Origin: a virus
Reading direction: 5' to 3' (one strand)
DNA length: 64,000 bases
Virus record (IMG/VR): IMGVR_UViG_3300031857_000010
Coordinates: 124,001-188,000 of that record
The translations under genes were made by a program, and so were the position numbers. Shown here in pieces: positions 47,957-55,441 of the stretch (its first letter is position 1; each line of letters starts with the position of its first letter). Under the pieces are notes generated by a model. That model did not search any database. It saw only the letters and a program-made list of their open reading frames with translations, and was not told where the DNA came from.

Positions 47957-47988
47957 TATAAAACGTAAAAACCCGCGTTCAAGTTACA
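47957..47988 (-). promoter_or_regulatory. Putative phage promoter, TGTAAC-N-CGTTTTATAT type
   Basis: On the minus strand TGTAACTT starts at 47988 and CGTTTTATAT at 47965 (offset 23). It lies 34 nt upstream of the ATG at 47931. The TGTAAC box sits in the loop of the terminator hairpin at 47971-47993. Confidence 0.6.
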
Positions 47989-47993
47989 CGGGC
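47971..47993 (-). terminator. Weak terminator overlapping the promoter
   Basis: On the minus strand GCCCG / CGGGT form a 5-bp stem with a 13-nt loop, followed by TTTTTACG. It ends the transcript containing the genes from 48590 to 48016 and contains the TGTAAC box of the next promoter in its loop. Confidence 0.6.
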
Positions 47994-48015
47994 TTTTCAA
48001 CATACTGTTCAAATG

Positions 48016-48198
48016 TTAGTATCTTAATATATTATAATGAACGGTAAGTATCCATCCATTATTGTTAGCAACCATGTGTGAGTTAATAATGTCTATACTA
48101 TTGTTACCGAAACTTTTTTTCCAATCTTCGATCTGTTGATTTAATTCATTTGCAGCATTTTCAGCTACAACTGAAGAGGAGCCAAATATTTTAATCAT
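48016..48198 (-). CDS. Hypothetical protein (60 aa)
   Basis: It starts MIKIFGSSSVVAENAANELNQQIEDW and ends with a strand VANNNGWILTVHYNI. This form (strand, helix, strand) is common for small phage proteins. It lies 5 nt from the cREC gene. Confidence 0.7.
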   Translation of the reverse strand: MIKIFGSSSVVAENAANELNQQIEDWKKSFGNNSIDIINSHMVANNNGWILTVHYNILRY

Positions 48199-48203
48199 AT
48201 TTT

Positions 48204-48590
48204 TTATTTGAATAAATTAATAATGTTCTGTGTTCCAGCAGGATTCATCGAATGTACAAACATTTGTGGATAATCAATATGATTTGTATCATAAAGTTGT
48301 TTCATAAACTTGGCAGCATCATAACCTGTCTTTGAGGATCCTTCTATAGCGTTGTAGTATGCTTCAATGGACTCATACATTTCTCCAACATAATGTTCTT
48401 CAGCAAGATCGTGGTCATAAGAAATGTGGGTAATTTGTTTAATGTTTTTTTCTAAAACTTCAACAAATTGTTCGTAATTCCTTACAACAATCCATTCCTT
48501 CAAATATATTTCCTGTAAGTTACCTATTCTGGCAAACATATATCCAAAACAATCTTTTGGTTCTCTAACATCATCTAAAAATAACTTCAT
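48204..48590 (-). CDS. Cyclic-phosphate-processing receiver (cREC) domain protein (128 aa)
   Basis: It starts MKLFLDDVREPKD with the D6-D7 pair, then ISYDHDLAEEH (D59-H60-D61), TGYDAAKFMKQL and the terminal VHSMNPAGTQNI. This is the pattern of the receiver-like domain predicted, from comparative genomics of RNA-repair systems, to process 2',3'-cyclic phosphates. The family link is strong, the biochemical role is predicted. With the kinase-like and HAD proteins it completes an RNA-end-healing set. Confidence 0.85.
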   Translation of the reverse strand: MKLFLDDVREPKDCFGYMFARIGNLQEIYLKEWIVVRNYEQFVEVLEKNIKQITHISYDHDLAEEHYVGEMYESIEAYYNAIEGSSKTGYDAAKFMKQLYDTNHIDYPQMFVHSMNPAGTQNIINLFK

Positions 48591-48940
48591 AATTTTTTGC
48601 TTCTTTTTGTTTTGGGGTCAATTATATTACCCACATGAGCAGGGTAGTGTCCAATAAGTTTAAGATTATCTGTAAACAAAACAAAATGTTCTGCCTCCTC
48701 TCTTTTGTCTGTATAATAAATTACAGTGTCAGCATTAGAAATATGATCCACAAAGTACCAGTGATGCGGTTCACTTCTTTTTTGGTAATCATTTGTTTTC
48801 TTTATGACCCAATCTGCTTCACTAAAATATCGCACTTTATAAACTAAAAAATGAGCGTATTTTTTATTGTCAGCGACAAATATTTTTTGTCCTAATCCCA
48901 AACTAGGAATCAGTAACAAAATAAAAAATATCTTATTCAT
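48587..48940 (-). CDS. Secreted small protein, DUF6150-like (117 aa)
   Basis: The signal peptide is MNKIFFILLLIPSLGLG. The mature chain KIFVADNKKYAHFLVYKVRYFSEADWVIKK and later FVLFTDNLKLIGH resembles small periplasmic proteins of Bacteroidetes. It ends in a Lys-rich tail. It overlaps the cREC start by 4 nt and the 59-aa gene upstream by 4 nt. Confidence 0.72.
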   Translation of the reverse strand: MNKIFFILLLIPSLGLGQKIFVADNKKYAHFLVYKVRYFSEADWVIKKTNDYQKRSEPHHWYFVDHISNADTVIYYTDKREEAEHFVLFTDNLKLIGHYPAHVGNIIDPKTKRSKKL

Positions 48941-49116
48941 TTTTTTGTTTTCTTAGAAGCTTTGAAATTATCTAAAATTTCTTTTACTGTCCACGGATGA
49001 GCTAAATAATCGTTTTTGAAAGGTATCAAATTAAAATTTTTTTTAATTAAAAAACTTCTTAACTCCTCCTCCTTCAATGAATTTTGTCTGGCAACAGTTT
49101 TAATACTCCTGAGCAT
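48937..49116 (-). CDS. Small hypothetical protein (59 aa)
   Basis: This ORF fills a gap and overlaps the next start as ATGA. The translation MLRSIKTVARQNSLKEEELR...HPWTVKEILDNFKASKKTKK has a helical, basic character. Coupling on the downstream side and 2-nt spacing upstream support it. Confidence 0.65.
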   Translation of the reverse strand: MLRSIKTVARQNSLKEEELRSFLIKKNFNLIPFKNDYLAHPWTVKEILDNFKASKKTKK

Positions 49117-49118
49117 TT

Positions 49119-49280
49119 TTATTTTTTAGGTTTCATTTGCTTGGTAGGCTTTTTTCTAACACGGTGACTGGTGTTTTTTGGATTGGTATCGAAATTCTCC
49201 TCGACCCATTCATCTTTACCCAACTTTTTGTTCGGTCTTGATCCAAGCGAATCTTTTTCTGAGTGAATGTTATTTGACAT
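49119..49280 (-). CDS. Small basic protein (53 aa)
   Basis: This ORF (MSNNIHSEKDSLGSRPNKKL...) is hydrophilic and rich in Lys/Asn/Arg, ending KKPTKQMKPKK; it is probably unstructured. It sits 2 nt before the 59-aa gene and 9 nt after the DHFR gene, so it belongs to the same transcript. Confidence 0.65.
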   Translation of the reverse strand: MSNNIHSEKDSLGSRPNKKLGKDEWVEENFDTNPKNTSHRVRKKPTKQMKPKK

Positions 49281-49289
49281 TTTTTTAAT

Positions 49290-49655
49290 TTAAAATCTAT
49301 AATTAAATATTTTACAAAACTTATTTAGATTGGTTAGATCCGGAAAAGTCACGTTTCCTATACTATTATCATCAATATGTGATATGTGAAGTTCAGTAAA
49401 CATATGACAGTATTTTTCATAGGTTTTTTTGCCACCAATACACCAATCAACATCAGTAATAAATTCACCTCTGATGTCCTGAATAAGCTGTCTGCCTTTT
49501 AACGTAGGTAGACTTTGAAAAGTTACATATCCGGCCAGTAATCTGCTATTGTAAGTTAAATTCTTAAAATGTTTTAGGTCTTCACTGTTATGCCATAACA
49601 ATTTATCATCAATTCCGATGAATCCTAAATTATTAATCGCTAGGATGGCTTTCAT
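49290..49655 (-). CDS. folA: Dihydrofolate reductase (121 aa)
   Basis: DHFR reduces dihydrofolate to tetrahydrofolate with NADPH for thymidylate synthesis. The order of motifs is kept: AINNLGFIGIDDKLLWHNSEDLKHFKNL, in which the catalytic Asp corresponds to D27 of E. coli, then CIGGKKTYEKY (NADPH-binding GG) and ELHISHIDD..GNVTFPD. At 121 aa it is about 40 residues shorter than the usual 159, with the central region compressed. No thymidylate synthase is seen in this window. Confidence 0.9.
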   Translation of the reverse strand: MKAILAINNLGFIGIDDKLLWHNSEDLKHFKNLTYNSRLLAGYVTFQSLPTLKGRQLIQDIRGEFITDVDWCIGGKKTYEKYCHMFTELHISHIDDNSIGNVTFPDLTNLNKFCKIFNYRF

Positions 49656-50047
49656 ACTATTTCTATACAGATTTTTTTTTCTTCGGTTAAATTTAATTTA
49701 GGTCTAAAATCATCAAGAACCATGACAATTAATGCATCACGAAAATCTGGTTCCATATCTTTCCAATACAAACAATGTTGAGTTCTGTAAAATACTATTC
49801 TTTTTTCAGATAATTTTAAGTCAAGAATTTCTGCACAGTCTTTAATCGTACAAATATCAAAAAACTCTTTATTAAACATTTTTTTAAGAGAATTTATTAC
49901 ACCCTCTATTTTTAAATTTGGAGGTATGTTTCCCTCAGATATCATGAATTTTTCAATTAGGATATCTACTTCCTCATAAAGAGTTTTGAACTCTTTATTT
50001 TTATTTGAACCTCCTAAGTGTTTTAGAAAAATATTTAATAATGACAT
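49652..50047 (-). CDS. Hypothetical protein (131 aa)
   Basis: This is a mixed alpha/beta protein without recognised motif (FKTLYEEVDILIEKFMISE; RIVFYRTQHCLYWKDMEP). Its end overlaps the DHFR start by 4 nt, so it is translationally coupled with DHFR. Confidence 0.72.
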   Translation of the reverse strand: MSLLNIFLKHLGGSNKNKEFKTLYEEVDILIEKFMISEGNIPPNLKIEGVINSLKKMFNKEFFDICTIKDCAEILDLKLSEKRIVFYRTQHCLYWKDMEPDFRDALIVMVLDDFRPKLNLTEEKKICIEIV

Positions 50048-50053
50048 ATATAA

Positions 50054-50611
50054 TTAAATTATTTTTTTTAATTGTTCTATGTTGTTGAAATGTATCAAAT
50101 GCTCAAAACCATAGAATCCTGTTTTGGTTCCTCTTTCTCTTAGTTTAGGATCCATGATCAAATCATCTGATTGATACTTATTTAATATTTCTTTTTTTGC
50201 TAAACCACACACATAAACATATCTACTCTGCCATCTTATCATAATTATTTCATGATTGTAACTCTTCTTGAATATTACTGGAAACTGCCCATATCTCACG
50301 GTTTTTATTCCAACATTTAAACCTATTTTCTTCAAATCAGATTTATGAAAATCTTTAGAATCTCCAACATCCCAATTAACTATTCCCTCTACTCCAAGAA
50401 ACTTCTCTAAAGCCAATTCACCCAAAGTGCCGGTGAAAAATCTTTGATATAAAGATGAATTATCTATCTTGTGATTATTTTCTGATGGTTTAACTCGCTT
50501 GATTTCTTTTATAAAACGGTCTATTTTTTTTATGTCTTCCAAATCAATTTTAATTAATTTAAAATTTGAAGAATAAGGTTTTATAAAATTATCATAATTA
50601 ATTTCAATCAT
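50054..50611 (-). CDS. PD-(D/E)xK-nuclease-like phage protein (185 aa)
   Basis: Residues about 58-125 have FFTGTLGELALEKFLG, then NWDVGDSKDFHKSD and VGIKTVRYGQFPVIFK. A Glu in the first helix, an Asp and an (I)KT at the end of a strand are laid out like restriction-endonuclease-fold proteins. The catalytic E is not certain. It may be a nuclease or a non-catalytic relative. Confidence 0.65.
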   Translation of the reverse strand: MIEINYDNFIKPYSSNFKLIKIDLEDIKKIDRFIKEIKRVKPSENNHKIDNSSLYQRFFTGTLGELALEKFLGVEGIVNWDVGDSKDFHKSDLKKIGLNVGIKTVRYGQFPVIFKKSYNHEIIMIRWQSRYVYVCGLAKKEILNKYQSDDLIMDPKLRERGTKTGFYGFEHLIHFNNIEQLKKII

Positions 50612-50622
50612 ATAAAATACTA

Positions 50623-50835
50623 TTAATCTATTAATTCGTAAAAAGAATTTTTTGTTTCTGCTAATTTAGTTTCAAAATCAATTCTAATTATTCTTGAAGT
50701 TATCAACACTTCACCTTCATAAAAACCCTCTCTTTTTCCAATTAGTTTTCCCATTAAACAATAACTTGTTCCAATGTCATTTAATTTCCAATCAACCAAT
50801 TGATATTTTGGTTTATTAATTATTTCATCTATCAT
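50623..50835 (-). CDS. Hypothetical protein (70 aa)
   Basis: This beta-rich small protein (PKYQLVDWKLNDIGTSYCLMG, GEVLITSRIIRIDFETKLAET) ends YELID. It lies 11-13 nt from its neighbours in the same operon. No family is recognised. Confidence 0.7.
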   Translation of the reverse strand: MIDEIINKPKYQLVDWKLNDIGTSYCLMGKLIGKREGFYEGEVLITSRIIRIDFETKLAETKNSFYELID

Positions 50836-50848
50836 TTTTTTAAAACTA

Positions 50849-51610
50849 TTAATAATTATTTTTGTATATGTGTATAGAGTTAAAGATATTAAAAATAGTA
50901 AATTCTATTTTGAATGATGGTGTATGTTCTGAAACAAATCTATCCCAGTTTATATCGAAATTAAAAAATGTAATTCCATCCTTGAAGCTTCTTACTATTG
51001 CGAATAATTGAATTTCCCAAAAAATTCTTTTTTTATTAGAAATTGCACCATTTCTGCAAAGTCCCAATCTTAAATTTAATTCATTTCCACCTGTCTCTTC
51101 AAAATCAAATTCTGGCATTGAAAGGTTCTCTATATTTTCATAATCATAGAGGTCTGTAAAATAAACAAAAACAACTTGTTCTTCGACACCTTGGTCTTCT
51201 ACTACCTCAGAATAAACTATTTTACCGATCAATTGACTTCCGTCATCTTGATCTGATTCTTCCCAAGAAATTCTCTTGGAGGAATTGTTGTATTTATCAC
51301 AGGCTCCAAAATAATTATCTGTAGCTTTTAATAAATTTGTAATATTAGAAGCAGATACAATTGGATTGTTTTCCCATACTGAAACATAAACTACCTTATT
51401 TTTATTCATTTTTATTTTTTTTATTTCTTTAAAATTATTATCATTATAAATGTTGTAAAGTTTCTCTGTAATTTTTGACATTTGTTCAAGAAAAAACTTT
51501 TGCTGTTCCTTCTCATCAAAAATTTCTATAATAAGTCCCTTGTCTGAATTTTTTTTGTGCTTTTCAAACAAAGAATCTATTTTATAATAATTATCTCTTA
51601 TTGTGCTCAT
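50849..51610 (-). CDS. Hypothetical protein (253 aa)
   Basis: The preferred start is MSTIRDNYYKIDSLFEKH (51610); the frame continues 7 codons upstream. Residues about 75-120 hold KNKVVYVSVWENNPIVSASNI and NYFGACDKY, and the rest has an acidic beta-rich look. No motif is known. It overlaps the 50-aa membrane gene by 20 nt. Confidence 0.72.
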   Translation of the reverse strand: MSTIRDNYYKIDSLFEKHKKNSDKGLIIEIFDEKEQQKFFLEQMSKITEKLYNIYNDNNFKEIKKIKMNKNKVVYVSVWENNPIVSASNITNLLKATDNYFGACDKYNNSSKRISWEESDQDDGSQLIGKIVYSEVVEDQGVEEQVVFVYFTDLYDYENIENLSMPEFDFEETGGNELNLRLGLCRNGAISNKKRIFWEIQLFAIVRSFKDGITFFNFDINWDRFVSEHTPSFKIEFTIFNIFNSIHIYKNNY

Positions 51611-51743
51611 TCCTTTTAAATAAAAACACAATAAAATCTACAGTGAAAAGAAATATATATATAAAAACAGAGGACACAAGAGCACATATTACAAATATTA
51701 CAATAAACAAAAAATATAGAGATGATTTTATTTTTTCTAACAT
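51591..51743 (-). CDS. Small membrane protein (50 aa)
   Basis: The translation MLEKIKSSLYFLFIVIFVICALV... has one or two tightly spaced membrane segments (about 8-42) and a basic tail (FKRNEHNKR). It fits the gap between two genes, 3 nt after the preceding stop, and overlaps the next start by 20 nt. Confidence 0.6.
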   Translation of the reverse strand: MLEKIKSSLYFLFIVIFVICALVSSVFIYIFLFTVDFIVFLFKRNEHNKR

Positions 51744-51746
51744 ATT

Positions 51747-51953
51747 CTATTGCCATTTAAAAGGATTTCTTTTTCCTCTGATATCCATTTCATCTGATAA
51801 TCCACGTATCCCGTAATACAAAAGACCTGAAATAAATGCTAATAACAAATATAGATAACTTAATGGATTATACGGATTTATCCTATGTCTTAAAAATCCG
51901 TTTTCATTTTTCTTTTCTTGAAGTATGTAAATTTTTGTCAGAATTTTTCTCAT
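51747..51953 (-). CDS. Small membrane protein (68 aa)
   Basis: A basic N-terminus (MRKILTKIYILQEKK) is followed by a membrane segment (about 33-50, LYLLLAFISGLLYYGI) and a short polar tail. It lies 3 nt from the PEP synthase stop and may share its transcript. Confidence 0.7.
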   Translation of the reverse strand: MRKILTKIYILQEKKNENGFLRHRINPYNPLSYLYLLLAFISGLLYYGIRGLSDEMDIRGKRNPFKWQ

Positions 51954-51956
51954 ATT

Positions 51957-54356
51957 TTATTTACTTAATATTTTTAAAACTTTTAATATTGAATCTGGTG
52001 TCACAGAAATACTATCTATACCCTCTTCAACCAGAAACTTTGCAAATTCAGGAAAATCAGATGGTGCTTGACCGCAAATTCCAACTTTAGTGCCGGTTTT
52101 TTTACCAACTTTTATAAGATGAGATATAGCTCTTTTTACTGCAATATTCCTTTCATCATAAATGTGAGCGACTAATGCAGAATCCCTATCCAACCCTAAA
52201 ATTAATTGAGTTAAATCATTAGACCCTATTGAAAAACCATCTATATGTTCGGCAAATTCCTCAGCCATAAATATATTAGATGGAAGTTCAGCCATTAAAT
52301 AAATCTCTAGACCCCTTTCACCTCTTTTAAGCCCATACGATTCCATTACCTTATAAACTTTTAGTAATTCCTCTACTGTTCTACAAAATGGGATCATAAT
52401 TACAACATTGGTTAAACCCATTTTTTCCCTTACTCTTTTTAGGGCTTTTAATTCCATACCAAATGCCTCTTTGTATTCAGTGGAATAGTATCTTGAAGCA
52501 CCTCTCCAACCTATCATAGGGTTTTCTTCTTTCGGCTCAAAATAAGTACCTCCTAATAAGTTTTCATATTCATTGGATTTAAAATCTGATAATCTTACAA
52601 TTACTTTATTCGGATAAAATGCTGTAGCAATTTTTGCTATACCATAAGATAATCTTTTAACAAAAAAAGTTTCTTCATCATCATACCCCCTTATTGTTTT
52701 TTCAATTTCATTTGTAAGATTTTCATCACCAATTTGCTTATGTTTTAGAAGAGCAAGTGGATGTACCTTTATATAATTATTAATTATAAATTCTTCTCTG
52801 GCAAGTCCTACACCTGAATTTGGTAGATGTGAAAATTTAAAAGCTATATCCGGAGATGCAACATTTAGCATTATGGGTGTCTTAACCTTGGGCAGATCAT
52901 CAAGGTTTGTTTCTATTTTTTCATAATCTAAAAACCCTTCGTAAACAAATCCAGTATCACCCTCACTACATGATACAGTGACCTTTTGATTATTTTTAAT
53001 TATATCTGTGGCATTTCTACACCCTACTATTGCAGGTAAACCTAACTCTCTGGCAACTATTGCAGCATGACAAGTTCTACCACCTTTGTTAGTAATGATT
53101 GCAGAAGCTTTTTTCATAATTGGCTCCCAATCAGGATCTGTCATATCTGTTACCAAAACTGAACCCTCAACAAATTCAGAAGCATCAAAAGAACCATCTC
53201 TACCATCTAATGAGAACATAATTGTTGCTTCTCCAGAGGCAACCCCGTCTCCAACTGCTATGCCTTTTATTAATGGATTTTGACCTTCTGAATTAATATT
53301 ATATTCTACTAAAGTTCTATTTCTTTTTTGAGAATGAATTGTCTCTGGTCTTGCCTGAACTATATAAAGTTCCCCCGTTAATCCATCTATAGCCCATTCA
53401 ACATCAACAGGACACCATTTATTTTTCAATTTTGAATAGTATCTTTCTATTGAACTAACCCACTTTGCTATCTCTAATACTTGTTTATCAGTTATGCAAA
53501 AATTGTTTTTTTGATCATCGCTTACTTGTATTGTTTTTGTAAGTTTACCATGATCTTCACCATAAATCATTTTTTTATCCTTAAATCCAAGTTTCTTTTC
53601 TATGATTGAAGAATATCCCTTTTCCAACAAAGGTTTAAAAACAATAAATTCATCAGGTGATATTGCACCTTGAACAACCATTTCACCTAGACCATATGAA
53701 CCATTAATTAGTATCACATCTTTAAAACCACTTTCTGTATCTAATGAAAATGCAACACCAGATGAAGCTAAATCTGAACGAACCATTTTTTGTACACAAA
53801 CAGAAAGACCTACATTAAAATGATCATATCCAAAAGTGTTTCTGTAAGATATTGCTCTATCTGTGAATAAAGATGCAAAACAATTTCTTACAGCCTCTAT
53901 TATTGATTCTATTCCTCTAACATTTAAAAATGTTTCTTGTTGACCCGCAAAAGAAGCATCGGGTAAATCCTCAGCTGTTGCGGATGATCTGACTGCAACA
54001 TCTGTCATTTCTTGATCATATTGCTTTGACAACTCTAAATATTTTTCTTTTATTTCATTTTTTAATTCCTCCGGAAATTCTCCATTTCTTATTATTTGTC
54101 TAACCTGAGATCCAACTTTTCTTAACTCTATTATATCTGAGTCATTTAAATTTGAAACTAAATCTTTTATCTTTTTATCCAGTTTATTATGTGTAATATA
54201 ATCAAAATAACCTTTAACATTAATTGCAAAACCATTAGGTACTTTTATATTCATAGAATTAAGGTTTTGCAACATCTCTCCTAAAGAAGCATTTTTGCCA
54301 CCAACTAAATTAATGTCGCCTAATGAAACTTTGTTCAAATCAATAGTGTATTTCAT
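51957..54356 (-). CDS. ppsA: Phosphoenolpyruvate synthase (799 aa)
   Basis: The reaction is pyruvate + ATP + H2O to PEP + AMP + Pi. All three domains are complete. The ATP-binding N-domain has GGKNASLGEM (19-28), VRSSATAEDLPDASFAGQQETFLN (122-145) and PVDVEWAIDG. The swivelling phosphohistidine domain has GGRTCHAAIVARELGLPAIVG with catalytic H430. The C-terminal barrel has IGSNDLTQLILGLDRDS and the general-acid C761 in VGICGQAPSD. The length matches cellular enzymes. It could drain pyruvate into PEP for gluconeogenic, aromatic or cell-wall precursors, or bypass host glycolytic control (inference). A hairpin terminator upstream separates it from the gene at 54457. Confidence 0.96.
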   Translation of the reverse strand: MKYTIDLNKVSLGDINLVGGKNASLGEMLQNLNSMNIKVPNGFAINVKGYFDYITHNKLDKKIKDLVSNLNDSDIIELRKVGSQVRQIIRNGEFPEELKNEIKEKYLELSKQYDQEMTDVAVRSSATAEDLPDASFAGQQETFLNVRGIESIIEAVRNCFASLFTDRAISYRNTFGYDHFNVGLSVCVQKMVRSDLASSGVAFSLDTESGFKDVILINGSYGLGEMVVQGAISPDEFIVFKPLLEKGYSSIIEKKLGFKDKKMIYGEDHGKLTKTIQVSDDQKNNFCITDKQVLEIAKWVSSIERYYSKLKNKWCPVDVEWAIDGLTGELYIVQARPETIHSQKRNRTLVEYNINSEGQNPLIKGIAVGDGVASGEATIMFSLDGRDGSFDASEFVEGSVLVTDMTDPDWEPIMKKASAIITNKGGRTCHAAIVARELGLPAIVGCRNATDIIKNNQKVTVSCSEGDTGFVYEGFLDYEKIETNLDDLPKVKTPIMLNVASPDIAFKFSHLPNSGVGLAREEFIINNYIKVHPLALLKHKQIGDENLTNEIEKTIRGYDDEETFFVKRLSYGIAKIATAFYPNKVIVRLSDFKSNEYENLLGGTYFEPKEENPMIGWRGASRYYSTEYKEAFGMELKALKRVREKMGLTNVVIMIPFCRTVEELLKVYKVMESYGLKRGERGLEIYLMAELPSNIFMAEEFAEHIDGFSIGSNDLTQLILGLDRDSALVAHIYDERNIAVKRAISHLIKVGKKTGTKVGICGQAPSDFPEFAKFLVEEGIDSISVTPDSILKVLKILSK

Positions 54357-54405
54357 TTTATAAAATTTTATGGAATAAAAATAAACTTAAAAATTATAGA
54401 AAACA

Positions 54406-54437
54406 AAAATCCCGACCATTTATTTGATCGGGATTTT
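54406..54437 (-). terminator. Intrinsic terminator upstream of PEP synthase
   Basis: A 10-bp stem AAAATCCCGA/TCGGGATTTT is followed on the minus strand by TTTTTGTTTTC. It ends the transcript of the 186-aa gene and insulates the PEP synthase promoter. A TTTG-N20-TATTTTTA sequence just downstream is a possible promoter for PEP synthase. Confidence 0.85.
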
Positions 54438-54456
54438 ATGAAATGATTTAAATTTA

Positions 54457-55017
54457 TTAATTATCTATTTGAACTTTGATATTACTGTTTTTTGAATTAA
54501 TGTGAACAGATGAATCAACTGTAATGGAAGACCTGTTAGGGTTTGCCTTCCAGAATTCATGCCTGATAACTTGAACTAAATCGTAAGCATCTCTAGCACT
54601 TTGATCAACTTTTGGATTATAAATTCCCATGTTTCCATGTGTTCCAAAATTTTCACCAGAAACTATTTTCTTTAATTCATTACATTTTTTTCTGAATTCA
54701 TCTCTATCAAAATGTACAGAATTCCAATCTGGAGACAATTTGACATTTTCAACATCAGTCCAAGTTTTAATTTCTTCTCCTTTGCCCCAAGATCCTTTTG
54801 TTTTAATTTTTTTCTTGGTCATTTCAACTATTTCACCCCTCATAGTTTTGTCTCCAATTTCTAAATCTTTCTTAGTTGTATTACGATTAATTATAAGATC
54901 TTCAATTGTTGGATGTTCTAATATCATATCAAATTGAAGTATTCCTATTCTAGAATAAAGATCTAAAGCTTTCTGAATTAATCTTAACTGTTCATTATTA
55001 AGTTCTAGTGTTGCCAT
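54457..55017 (-). CDS. Hypothetical phage protein (186 aa)
   Basis: Helical N-terminal part (ELNNEQLRLIQKALDLYSRIGILQFDMI), an internal lysine-rich TKKKIKTKGSWGKGEE, and GENFGTHGNMGIYNP near residue 125. The pattern 'GxxSGxGNMGIYNPKVxxxARxAYDLxQVIRH' is seen in phage proteins of unknown role. The last segment resembles a beta tail. It ends in a strong terminator. Confidence 0.75.
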   Translation of the reverse strand: MATLELNNEQLRLIQKALDLYSRIGILQFDMILEHPTIEDLIINRNTTKKDLEIGDKTMRGEIVEMTKKKIKTKGSWGKGEEIKTWTDVENVKLSPDWNSVHFDRDEFRKKCNELKKIVSGENFGTHGNMGIYNPKVDQSARDAYDLVQVIRHEFWKANPNRSSITVDSSVHINSKNSNIKVQIDN

Positions 55018-55021
55018 GTTT

Positions 55022-55438
55022 TTAATTTATTTTAACCCATTTATTAGATGAATTCAACCTTACAGTAAAAATAAATTCTTTTTTCCATTGACTTGGTTCG
55101 ATTAAAGATAAAAAATAATTTTCATCTTCTTTTTTATATAAATGATAAGTGTGACCAACAACTGGTATAAAATTATACTCTACTTTAGAATAAATGAATT
55201 GATTTAAATCATATTCTAAAATTAATTTTTCGTACTCAGCCTTTATCTCATTAAACTTGGATTCGAAAACGTGATTTGCGTTAACTACCTCTCTTTGTCT
55301 CCAACCCTTAACATCATCAACTTTTATTGCTGGTGCTCCAAGGTCTGATGCATAAGGAAGATTTTTTGCGTAATATCCCTTTTCCTCATCCCAAACTACG
55401 ATGTCAGGTTTTTTTTCTTTCTCCATTTTGTTTATCAA
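55022..55438 (-). CDS. Hypothetical protein, DUF2452-like (138 aa)
   Basis: Contains IVVWDEEKGYYAKNLPYASDLGAPAIKVDDVKGW near the N-terminus and later FIPVVGHTYHLYKKEDENYFLSLIEPSQW and KWVKIN. The PVVGxxYHLYxxxxGxxFLSLIxPxEW layout resembles DUF2452 proteins of marine phages and bacteria. The function is unknown. M5 is an alternative start. Confidence 0.72.
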   Translation of the reverse strand: MINKMEKEKKPDIVVWDEEKGYYAKNLPYASDLGAPAIKVDDVKGWRQREVVNANHVFESKFNEIKAEYEKLILEYDLNQFIYSKVEYNFIPVVGHTYHLYKKEDENYFLSLIEPSQWKKEFIFTVRLNSSNKWVKIN

Positions 55439-55441
55439 GTT

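Noticed and set aside
47932-48012. Extra N-terminal 27 codons for the gene at 47194
   Set aside because: They overlap a terminator stem and the promoter boxes, and the downstream ATG at 47931 follows the promoter at the spacing seen for other genes.
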